From assembly GCA_037783415.1 (NCBI GenBank), contig JAZGTN010000296.1:248001-312000 (forward strand): a stretch of DNA of 64,000 nt, given 5' to 3'. Position numbers and translations under genes: made by a program. How positions within the stretch are numbered: the stretch's first letter is position 1; the number at the start of each line of letters is the position of its first letter. This DNA is from Leptasterias polaris. Lineage: Eukaryota > Echinodermata > Asteroidea > Forcipulatida > Asteriidae. Under the pieces are notes generated by a model that was given only the letters and a program-made list of their open reading frames with translations, had not been told where the DNA came from and searched no databases. Shown one piece after another: positions 13,353 to 24,915 of this stretch.

Positions 13353-16300
13353 TTAGTGGGAGACTTGTACTACTCTCACCATCCCCCTAAATTTCTTTAT
13401 GGGTAGTGGGAGACTTGAACTACTCTCACTATCCCCAAACTTCTTTAGGGGGAGTGGGAGACTTGTACTACTCTCACTTTCCCCAACACTTCTCCAGGGG
13501 TAGTGGGAGACTGGTACTACTCTCACCATCCCCAAATTTTCTTTAGGGGTAGTGGGAGACTGGTACTACTCTCACCATCCCCTAAACTTCTTTAGGGGTA
13601 TTGGGAGACTTGTACTACTCTCACCATCCACAAACTTCTTAAGGGGTAGTGGGAGACTTGTTCTACTCTCGCCATCCCCCAAACTTCTTTAGGGGTAGTG
13701 GGAGACTTGTACTACTCTCACCATCCCCAAAACTTATTTAGGGGTAGTGGGAAACTTGTACTACTCTCGCCATTCCCCAAAACTTCTTTAGGGGTAGTGG
13801 GAGACTTGTACTACTCTCACCATCCTTAAAACTTCTTTAGGGGTAGTGGGAGACTTGTACTACTCTCACCATCCCCCAAAACTTCTTTAGGGGTAGTGGG
13901 AGACTTGTACTACTCTCACCATCCCCCAAAACTTCTTTAGTGGTAGTGGGAGACTTGTACTTCTCTCACCATCACCAAAACTTCTTTAGGGGTAGTGGTA
14001 GACTTGTACTACTCTCGCCATCCTCAAAACTTCTTTAGGGGTAGTGGGAGACTTGTACTACTCTCACCATCCCCAAAACTTCTTTAGGGGTAGTGGTAGA
14101 CTTGTACTACTCTTGCCATCCTCAAAACTTCTTGAGGGGTAGTGAGAGACTTGTGCTACTCACCATCCCCCAAAACTTCTTTAGGGTAGTGGGAGACTTG
14201 TACTACTCTTACCATCCCCAGAACGTCTTCAGGGGTAGTGGGAGAATTGTACTACTCTCGCCATCCCCTAAAACGTCTTTAGGGTTAGTGGGAGACTTGT
14301 ACTACTCTCACCATCCCCAAAACTTATTTAGGGGTAGTGGGAAACTTGTACTACTCTCACCATCTCCAAAACTTCTTTAGGGTTAGTGGGAGACTTGTAC
14401 TACTCTCACCATCCCCCTAAATTTCTTTATGGGTAGTGGGAGACTTGAACTACTCTCACTATCCCCAAACTTCTTTAGGGGGAGTGGGAGACTTGTACTA
14501 CTCTCACTTTCCCCAACACTTCTCCAGGGGTAGTGGGAGACTGGTACTACTCTCACCATCCCCAAATTTTCTTTAGGGGTAGTGGGAGACTGGTACTACT
14601 CTCACCATCCCCTAAACTTCTTTAGGGGTATTGGGAGACTTGTACTACTCTCACCATCCACAAACTTCTTAAGGGGTAGTGGGAGACTTGTTCTACTCTC
14701 GCCATCCCCCAAACTTCTTTAGGGGTAGTGGGAGACTTGTACTACTCTCACCATCCCCAAAACTTATTTAGGGGTAGTGGGAAACTTGTACTACTCTCGC
14801 CATTCCCCAAAACTTCTTTAGGGGTAGTGGGAGACTTGTACTACTCTCACCATCCTTAAAACTTCTTTAGGGGTAGTGGGAGACTTGTACTACTCTCACC
14901 ATCCCCCAAAACTTCTTTAGGGGTAGTGGGAGACTTGTACTACTCTCACCATCCCCCAAAACTTCTTTAGTGGTAGTGGGAGACTTGTACTACTCTCACC
15001 ATCCTTAAAACTTCTTTAGGGGTAGTGGGAGACTTGTACTACTCTCACCATCCCCCAAAACTTCTTTAGGGGTAGTGGGAGACTTGTACTACTCTCACCA
15101 TCCCCCAAAACTTCTTTAGGGGTAGTGGGAGACTTGTACTTCTCTCACCATCACCAAAACTTCTTTAGGGGTAGTGGTAGACTTGTACTACTCTCGCCAT
15201 CCTCAAAACTTCTTTAGGGGTAGTGGGAGACTTGTACTACTCTCACCATCCCCAAAACTTCTTTAGGGGTAGTGGTAGACTTGTACTACTCTCGCCATCC
15301 TCAAAACTTCTTGAGGGGTAGTGAGAGACTTGTGCTACTCACCATCCCCCAAAACTTCTTTAGGGGTAGTGGTAGACTTGTACTACTCTCGCCATCCTCA
15401 AAACTTCTTTAGGGGTAGTGGGAGACTTGTACTACTCTCACCATCCCCAAAACTTCTTTAGGGGTAGTGGTAGACTTGTACTACTCTTGCCATCCTCAAA
15501 ACTTCTTGAGGGGTAGTGAGAGACTTGTGCTACTCACCATCCCCCAAAACTTCTTTAGGGTAGTGGGAGACTTGTACTACTCTTACCATCCCCAGAACGT
15601 CTTCAGGGGTAGTGGGAGAATTGTACTACTCTCGCCATCCCCTAAAACGTCTTTAGGGTTAGTGGGAGACTTGTACTACTCTCACCATCCCCAAAACTTA
15701 TTTAGGGGTAGTGGGAAACTTGTACTACTCTCACCATCTCCAAAACTTCTTTAGGGTTAGTGGGAGACTTGTACTACTCTCACCATCCCCCTAAATTTCT
15801 TTATGGGTAGTGGGAGACTTGAACTACTCTCACTATCCCCAAACTTCTTTAGGGGGAGTGGGAGACTTGTACTACTCTCACTTTCCCCAACACTTCTCCA
15901 GGGGTAGTGGGAGACTGGTACTACTCTCACCATCCCCAAATTTTCTTTAGGGGTAGTGGGAGACTGGTACTACTCTCACCATCCCCTAAACTTCTTTAGG
16001 GGTATTGGGAGACTTGTACTACTCTCACCATCCACAAACTTCTTAAGGGGTAGTGGGAGACTTGTTCTACTCTCGCCATCCCCCAAACTTCTTTAGGGGT
16101 AGTGGGAGACTTGTACTACTCTCACCATCCCCCAAAAATTCTTCAGGGGTAGTGGGAGACTTGTACTACTCTCACCACATCCCCCTAAACTTCTTTATGG
16201 GTAGTGGGAGACTTGTACTACTCTCACCATCCCCTAAACTTCTTTAGGGGTATTGGGAGACTTGTACTACTCTCACCATCCACAAACTTCTTAAGGGGTA

Positions 16301-19300
16301 GTGGGTGACTTGTTCTACTCTCGCCATCCCCCAAACTTCTTTAGGGGTAGTGGGAGACTTGTACTACTCTCACCATCCCCCAAAAATTCTTTAGGGGTAG
16401 TGGGAGACTTGTACTACTCTCACCACATCCCCCTAAACTTCTTTATGGGTAGTGGGAGACTTGTACTACTCTTGCCATACCCCAAAACCTCTTTAGGGGT
16501 AGTGGGAGACTTGTGCTACTCACCATCCCCCAAAACTTCTTTAGGGTAGTGGGAGACTTGTACTACTCTTACCATCCCCAGAACGTCTTCAGGGGTAGTG
16601 GGAGAATTGTACTACTCTCGCCATCCCCTAAAACGTCTTTAGGGTTAGTGGGAGACTTGTACTACTCTCACCATCCCCAAAACTTATTTAGGGGTAGTGG
16701 GAAACTTGTACTACTCTCACCATCTCCAAAACTTCTTTAGGGTTAGTGGGAGACTTGTACTACTCTCACCATCCCCCTAAATTTCTTTATGGGTAGTGGG
16801 AGACTTGAACTACTCTCACTATCCCCAAACTTCTTTAGGGGGAGTGGGAGACTTGTACTACTCTCACTTTCCCCAACACTTCTCCAGGGGTAGTGGGAGA
16901 CTGGTACTACTCTCACCATCCCCAAATTTTCTTTAGGGGTAGTGGGAGACTGGTACTACTCTCACCATCCCCTAAACTTCTTTAGGGGTATTGGGAGACT
17001 TGTACTACTCTCACCATCCACAAACTTCTTAAGGGGTAGTGGGAGACTTGTTCTACTCTCGCCATCCCCCAAACTTCTTTAGGGGTAGTGGGAGACTTGT
17101 ACTACTCTCACCATCCCCAAAACTTATTTAGGGGTAGTGGGAAACTTGTACTACTCTCGCCATTCCCCAAAACTTCTTTAGGGGTAGTGGGAGACTTGTA
17201 CTACTCTCACCATCCTTAAAACTTCTTTAGGGGTAGTGGGAGACTTGTACTACTCTCACCATCCCCCAAAACTTCTTTAGGGGTAGTGGGAGACTTGTAC
17301 TACTCTCACCATCCCCCAAAACTTCTTTAGTGGTAGTGGGAGACTTGTACTTCTCTCACCATCACCAAAACTTCTTTAGGGGTAGTGGTAGACTTGTACT
17401 ACTCTCGCCATCCTCAAAACTTCTTTAGGGGTAGTGGGAGACTTGTACTACTCTCACCATCCCCAAAACTTCTTTAGGGGTAGTGGTAGACTTGTACTAC
17501 TCTTGCCATCCTCAAAACTTCTTGAGGGGTAGTGAGAGACTTGTGCTACTCACCATCCCCCAAAACTTCTTTAGGGTAGTGGGAGACTTGTACTACTCTT
17601 ACCATCCCCAGAACGTCTTCAGGGGTAGTGGGAGAATTGTACTACTCTCGCCATCCCCTAAAACGTCTTTAGGGTTAGTGGGAGACTTGTACTACTCTCA
17701 CCATCCCCAAAACTTATTTAGGGGTAGTGGGAAACTTGTACTACTCTCACCATCTCCAAAACTTCTTTAGGGTTAGTGGGAGACTTGTACTACTCTCACC
17801 ATCCCCCTAAATTTCTTTATGGGTAGTGGGAGACTTGAACTACTCTCACTATCCCCAAACTTCTTTAGGGGGAGTGGGAGACTTGTACTACTCTCACTTT
17901 CCCCAACACTTCTCCAGGGGTAGTGGGAGACTGGTACTACTCTCACCATCCCCAAATTTTCTTTAGGGGTAGTGGGAGACTGGTACTACTCTCACCATCC
18001 CCTAAACTTCTTTAGGGGTATTGGGAGACTTGTACTACTCTCACCATCCACAAACTTCTTAAGGGGTAGTGGGAGACTTGTTCTACTCTCGCCATCCCCC
18101 AAACTTCTTTAGGGGTAGTGGGAGACTTGTACTACTCTCACCATCCCCCAAAAATTCTTCAGGGGTAGTGGGAGACTTGTACTACTCTCACCACATCCCC
18201 CTAAACTTCTTTATGGGTAGTGGGAGACTTGTACTACTCTCACCATCCCCTAAACTTCTTTAGGGGTATTGGGAGACTTGTACTACTCTCACCATCCACA
18301 AACTTCTTAAGGGGTAGTGGGTGACTTGTTCTACTCTCGCCATCCCCCAAACTTCTTTAGGGGTAGTGGGAGACTTGTACTACTCTCACCATCCCCCAAA
18401 AATTCTTTAGGGGTAGTGGGAGACTTGTACTACTCTCACCACATCCCCCTAAACTTCTTTATGGGTAGTGGGAGACTTGTACTACTCTTGCCATACCCCA
18501 AAACCTCTTTAGGGGTAGTGGGAGACTTGTGCTACTCACCATCCCCCAAAACTTCTTTAGGGTAGTGGGAGACTTGTACTACTCTTACCATCCCCAGAAC
18601 GTCTTCAGGGGTAGTGGGAGAATTGTACTACTCTCGCCATCCCCTAAAACGTCTTTAGGGTTAGTGGGAGACTTGTACTACTCTCACCATCCCCAAAACT
18701 TATTTAGGGGTAGTGGGAAACTTGTACTACTCTCACCATCTCCAAAACTTCTTTAGGGTTAGTGGGAGACTTGTACTACTCTCACCATCCCCCTAAATTT
18801 CTTTATGGGTAGTGGGAGACTTGAACTACTCTCACTATCCCCAAACTTCTTTAGGGGGAGTGGGAGACTTGTACTACTCTCACTTTCCCCAACACTTCTC
18901 CAGGGGTAGTGGGAGACTGGTACTACTCTCACCATCCCCAAATTTTCTTTAGGGGTAGTGGGAGACTGGTACTACTCTCACCATCCCCTAAACTTCTTTA
19001 GGGGTATTGGGAGACTTGTACTACTCTCACCATCCACAAACTTCTTAAGGGGTAGTGGGAGACTTGTTCTACTCTCGCCATCCCCCAAACTTCTTTAGGG
19101 GTAGTGGGAGACTTGTACTACTCTCACCATCCCCAAAACTTATTTAGGGGTAGTGGGAAACTTGTACTACTCTCGCCATTCCCCAAAACTTCTTTAGGGG
19201 TAGTGGGAGACTTGTACTACTCTCACCATCCTTAAAACTTCTTTAGGGGTAGTGGGAGACTTGTACTACTCTCACCATCCCCCAAAACTTCTTTAGGGGT

Positions 19301-20620
19301 AGTGGGAGACTTGTACTACTCTCACCATCCCCCAAAACTTCTTTAGTGGTAGTGGGAGACTTGTACTTCTCTCACCATCACCAAAACTTCTTTAGGGGTA
19401 GTGGTAGACTTGTACTACTCTCGCCATCCTCAAAACTTCTTTAGGGGTAGTGGGAGACTTGTACTACTCTCACCATCCCCAAAACTTCTTTAGGGGTAGT
19501 GGTAGACTTGTACTACTCTTGCCATCCTCAAAACTTCTTGAGGGGTAGTGAGAGACTTGTGCTACTCACCATCCCCCAAAACTTCTTTAGGGTAGTGGGA
19601 GACTTGTACTACTCTTACCATCCCCAGAACGTCTTCAGGGGTAGTGGGAGAATTGTACTACTCTCGCCATCCCCTAAAACGTCTTTAGGGTTAGTGGGAG
19701 ACTTGTACTACTCTCACCATCCCCAAAACTTATTTAGGGGTAGTGGGAAACTTGTACTACTCTCACCATCTCCAAAACTTCTTTAGGGTTAGTGGGAGAC
19801 TTGTACTACTCTCACCATCCCCCTAAATTTCTTTATGGGTAGTGGGAGACTTGAACTACTCTCACTATCCCCAAACTTCTTTAGGGGGAGTGGGAGACTT
19901 GTACTACTCTCACTTTCCCCAACACTTCTCCAGGGGTAGTGGGAGACTGGTACTACTCTCACCATCCCCAAATTTTCTTTAGGGGTAGTGGGAGACTGGT
20001 ACTACTCTCACCATCCCCTAAACTTCTTTAGGGGTATTGGGAGACTTGTACTACTCTCACCATCCACAAACTTCTTAAGGGGTAGTGGGAGACTTGTTCT
20101 ACTCTCGCCATCCCCCAAACTTCTTTAGGGGTAGTGGGAGACTTGTACTACTCTCACCATCCCCCAAAAATTCTTCAGGGGTAGTGGGAGACTTGTACTA
20201 CTCTCACCACATCCCCCTAAACTTCTTTATGGGTAGTGGGAGACTTGTACTACTCTCACTATCCCCTAAACTTCTTTAGGGGTATTGGGAGACTTGTACT
20301 ACTCTCACCATCCACAAACTTCTTAAGGGGTAGTGGGTGACTTGTTCTACTCTCGCCATCCCCCAAACTTCTTTAGGGGTAGTGGGAGACTTGTACTACT
20401 CTCACCATCCCCCAAAAATTCTTTAGGGGTAGTGGGAGACTTGTACTACTCTCACCACATCCCCCTAAACTTCTTTATGGGTAGTGGGAGACTTGTACTA
20501 CTCTTGCCATACCCCAAAACCTCTTTAGGGGTAGTGGGAGACTTGTACTACTCTCACCATCCCCTAAACTTCTTTAGGGTTAGTGGGATACTTGTACTAC
20601 TCTCACCATCCCCCAAACTT
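13353..20620 (+). repeat. Higher-order repeat, alternating 1,030- and 986-bp units (2,016 bp)
   Basis: A marker segment starts at 13353, 14383, 15757, 16743, 17773, 18759 and 19789, with spacings of 1,030, 1,374, 986, 1,030, 986 and 1,030. The pair 986+1,030 forms a 2,016-bp super-unit seen from 15757, 17773 and 19789. Copies are nearly identical; one visible change is CACTATCCCC for CACCATCCCC near 20258. Confidence 0.9.
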
Positions 20621-22155
20621 CTTTAGGGGTATTGGGAGACTGGTACTACTCTCACCATCCCCAAATTTCTTTAGGGGTAGTGGGAGACTTGTACTACTCT
20701 CACCATCCCCTAAACTTCTTTATGGGTAGTGGGAGACTTGTACTACTCTCACAATCCCCCAAACTTCTTTATGGGTAGTGGGAGACTTGTACTACTCTCA
20801 CCATCTCCCAAAACTTCTTTAGGGGTAGTGGGAGACTTGTACTACTCTCACCATCCCCGAAAACTTCTTTAGGGTAGTGGGAGACTTGTACTACTCTCAC
20901 CATCCCCAGAACGTCTTTAGGGGTAGTGGGAGACTTGTACTACTCTCACCATCACAAAAACTTTTTCAGGGGTAGTGGGAGACTTGTACTACTCTCACCA
21001 TCACAAAAACCTTTTCAGGGGTAGTGGGAGACTTGTACTACTCTCACCATCACAAAAACTTTTTCAGGGGTAGTGGGAGACTTGTGCTACTCTCACCATC
21101 CCCCAAAACTTCTTTAGGGTTAGTGGGAGACTTGTACTACTCTCACCATCTCCCAAAACTTCTTTAGGGGTAGTGGGAGACTTGTACTACTCTCACCATC
21201 CCCGAAAACTTCTTTAGGGTAGTGGGAGACTTGTACTACTCTCACCATCCCCAGAACGTCTTTAGGGGTAGTGGGAGACTTGTACTACTCTCACCATCAC
21301 AAAAACTTTTTCAGGGGTAGTGGGAGACTTGTACTACTCTCACCATCACAACAACTTTTTCAGGGGTAGTGGGAGACTTGTACTACTCTCACCATCACAA
21401 AAACTTTTTCAGGGGTAGTGGGAGACTTGTGCTACTCTCACCATCCCCCAAAACTTCTTTAGGGTTAGTGGGAGACTTGTACTACTCTCACCATAACAAA
21501 AACTTCTTTAGGGTAGTGGGAGACTTGTACTACTCTCACCATCACCAAAACTTTTTCAGGGGTAGTGGGAGACTTGTACTACTCTCACCATCCCCAAAAC
21601 TTCTTTAGGGTTAGTGGGAGACTTGTACTACTCTCACCATCACAAAAACTTCTTTAAGGGTAGTGGGAGACTTGTACTACTCTCACCATCCCCAAAACTT
21701 CTTTAGGGGTAGTGGGAGACTTGTACTACTCTCACCATCTCCCAAAACTTCTTTAGGGGTAGTGGGAGACTTGTACTACTCTCACCATCCCCAAAACCTC
21801 TTTAGGGGTAGTGGGAGACTTGTACTACTCTCACCATCTCCCAAAACTTCTTTAGGGGTAGTGGGAGACTTGTACTACTCTCACCATCCCCAAAACCTCT
21901 TTAGGGGTAGTGGGAGACTTGTACTACTCTCACCATCTCCCAAAACTTCTTTAGGGGTAGTGGGAGACTTGTACTACTCTCACCATCCCCGAAAACGTCT
22001 TTAGGGTAGTGGGAGACTTGTACTACTCTCACCATCCCCAGAACGTCTTTAGGGGTAGTGGGAGACTTGTACTACTCTCACCATCACAAAAACTTTTTCA
22101 GGGGTAGTGGGAGACTTGTACTACTCTCACCATCACAAAAACTTTTTCAGGGGTA

Positions 22156-24623
22156 GTGGGAGACTTGTACTACTCTCACCATCACAAAAACTTTTTCAGG
22201 GGTAGTGGGAGACTTGTGCTACTCTCACCATCCCCCAAAACTTCTTTAGGGTTAGTGGGAGACTTGTACTACTCTCACCATCACAAAAACTTCTTTAGGG
22301 TAGTGGGAGACTTGTACTACTCTCACCATCCCCAGAACGTCTTTAGGGGTAGTGGGAGACTTGTACTACTCTCACCATCACCAAAACTTTTTCAGGGGTA
22401 GTGGGAGACTTGTACTACTCTCACCATCCCCAAAACTTCTTTAGGGGTAGTGGGAGACTTGTACTACTCTCACCATCCCCAAAACGTCTTTAGGGGTAGT
22501 GGGAGACTTGTACTACTCTCACCATCTCCCAAAACTTCTTTAGGGGTAGTGGGAGACTTGTACTACTCTCACCATCCCCAAAACCTTTTTAGGGGTAGTG
22601 GGAGACTTGTACTACTCTCACCATCTCCCAAAACTTCTTTAGGGGTAGTGGGAGACTTGTACTACTCTCACCATCCTCGAAAACGTCTTTAGGGGTAGTG
22701 GGAGACTTGTACTACTCTCACCATCCCCCAAAACTCCTCAAGGGGTAGTGGGAGACTTGTACTACTCTCACCATCCCCAAAACTTTTTTAGGGGTAGTGG
22801 GAAACTTGTACTACTCTCGCCATTCCCCAAAACTTCTTTAGGGGTAGTGGGAGACTTTTACTTCTCTCACATCCCAAAAACTTCTTTAGGGGTAGTGGGA
22901 GACTTTTACTTCTCTCACCATCCCAAAAACGTCTTTAGGGGTAGTGGGAGACTTGTACTACTCTCACCATCCTCAAAACTTCTTTAGGGTTAGTGGGAAA
23001 CTTGTACTACTCTCGCCATCCCCTAAAACTTCTTTAGGTGTAGTGGGAGACTTGTACTACTCTCACCATCCCCCAAAACTTCTTTAGTGGTAGTGGGAGA
23101 CTTGTACTACTCTCACCATCCCCAAAACTTTTTTAGGGGTAGTGGGAAACTTGTACTACTCTCGCCATTCCCCAAAACGTCTTTAGCGGTAGTGGGAGAC
23201 TTGTACTACTCTCACCATCCCCCAAAACTTCTTTAGGGGTAGTGGGAGACTTGTACTACTCTCACCATCCCCAAAACTTTTTTAGGGGTAGTGGGAAACT
23301 TGTACTACTCTCGCTATTCCCCAAAACTTCTTTAGCGGTAGTGGGAGACTTGTACTACTCTCATCATCCCCAAAACTTCTAAAGGGGTAGTGGGAGACTT
23401 GTACTACTCTCACCATCACAAAAACTTTTTCAGGGGTAGTGGGAGACTTGTGCTACTCTCACCATCCCCCAAAACTTCTTTAGGGTTAGTGGGAGACTTG
23501 TACTACTCTCACCATCACAAAAACTTCTTTAGGGTAGTGGGAGACTTGTACTACTCTCACCATCCCCAGAACGTCTTTAGGGGTAGTGGGAGACTTGTAC
23601 TACTCTCACCATCACCAAAACTTTTTCAGGGGTAGTGGGAGACTTGTACTACTCTCACCATCCCCAAAACTTCTTTAGGGGTAGTGGGAGACTTGTACTA
23701 CTCTCACCATCCCCAAAACGTCTTTAGGGGTAGTGGGAGACTTGTACTACTCTCACCATCTCCCAAAACTTCTTTAGGGGTAGTGGGAGACTTGTACTAC
23801 TCTCACCATCCCCAAAACCTTTTTAGGGGTAGTGGGAGACTTGTACTACTCTCACCATCTCCCAAAACTTCTTTAGGGGTAGTGGGAGACTTGTACTACT
23901 CTCACCATCCTCGAAAACGTCTTTAGGGGTAGTGGGAGACTTGTACTACTCTCACCATCCCCCAAAACTCCTCAAGGGGTAGTGGGAGACTTGTACTACT
24001 CTCACCATCCCCAAAACTTTTTTAGGGGTAGTGGGAAACTTGTACTACTCTCGCCATTCCCCAAAACTTCTTTAGGGGTAGTGGGAGACTTTTACTTCTC
24101 TCACATCCCAAAAACTTCTTTAGGGGTAGTGGGAGACTTTTACTTCTCTCACCATCCCAAAAACGTCTTTAGGGGTAGTGGGAGACTTGTACTACTCTCA
24201 CCATCCTCAAAACTTCTTTAGGGTTAGTGGGAAACTTGTACTACTCTCGCCATCCCCTAAAACTTCTTTAGGTGTAGTGGGAGACTTGTACTACTCTCAC
24301 CATCCCCCAAAACTTCTTTAGTGGTAGTGGGAGACTTGTACTACTCTCACCATCCCCAAAACTTTTTTAGGGGTAGTGGGAAACTTGTACTACTCTCGCC
24401 ATTCCCCAAAACGTCTTTAGCGGTAGTGGGAGACTTGTACTACTCTCACCATCCCCCAAAACTTCTTTAGGGGTAGTGGGAGACTTGTACTACTCTCACC
24501 ATCCCCAAAACTTTTTTAGGGGTAGTGGGAAACTTGTACTACTCTCGCTATTCCCCAAAACTTCTTTAGCGGTAGTGGGAGACTTGTACTACTCTCATCA
24601 TCCCCAAAACTTCTAAAGGGATA
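22156..24623 (+). repeat. Higher-order repeat, 1,234-bp tandem pair
   Basis: Blocks 22156-23389 and 23390-24623 are tandem copies. Internal markers at 22450 and 22748 recur at 23684 and 23982, each 1,234 bp later. The pair ends next to the array's right border. Confidence 0.88.
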
Positions 24624-24659
24624 GTGGGAGACTTGTACTTCTCTCACCATCCCCAAAAC

Positions 24660-24915
24660 TTTGTGGTTTGGGTCTATGAGCAAATACTTTCCTATAAAGA
24701 GTATCCCTCCCAACTGTGCTCCATCTCACTGTTGTTCTTTGAACACTCAAGACAAAGAGGAAAATGTGGTGCTCAACCTGTGAGGCACATTGTGGGTAGA
24801 TCTGTAATCTTAACATTATTGTACCTGCTGGTGGGGAAATTTTGTTTGTGTTTCAGTTACGCTTTTAGCAACTCCAAAGTCATCTACCCATCAAGAAGAC
24901 CAACCCAAGATGTTG
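24660..24915 (+). repeat. Copy of the right flank embedded in the array
   Basis: About 256 bp of non-satellite DNA starting GTGGTTTGGGTCTATGAG. It is a diverged copy of 26981-27250, offset by 2,318 bp. It includes the exon-like block A preceded by tttgtgtttcag. It breaks off inside the block at 24916, where satellite resumes. Small indels separate it from the other copy, so this duplication is older than the near-identical higher-order repeats. Confidence 0.9.

Larger units (their letters stand above)
3331..24659 (+). repeat. Giant 49-bp satellite/minisatellite array, main block
   Basis: The unit reads approximately GGGGTAGTGGGAG, ACTTGTACTA, CTCTCACCATCCCC, AAAACTTCTTTA (13+10+14+12 = 49 bp). 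Variants of 48 and 50 bp differ in the C-run or A-run. About 435 units run head to tail. Edge units (3331-3900) are the most degenerate, as expected for an array amplified internally. Nested higher-order repeats are present, several seemingly identical over kilobases. Minor unit families include CACCATCACAAAAAC, CCATCCCCAGAACGTC, CCACATCCCCCTAAAC and the TTAGGGTTAG class. Short ORFs throughout are a by-product of the repeat. Confidence 0.97.
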
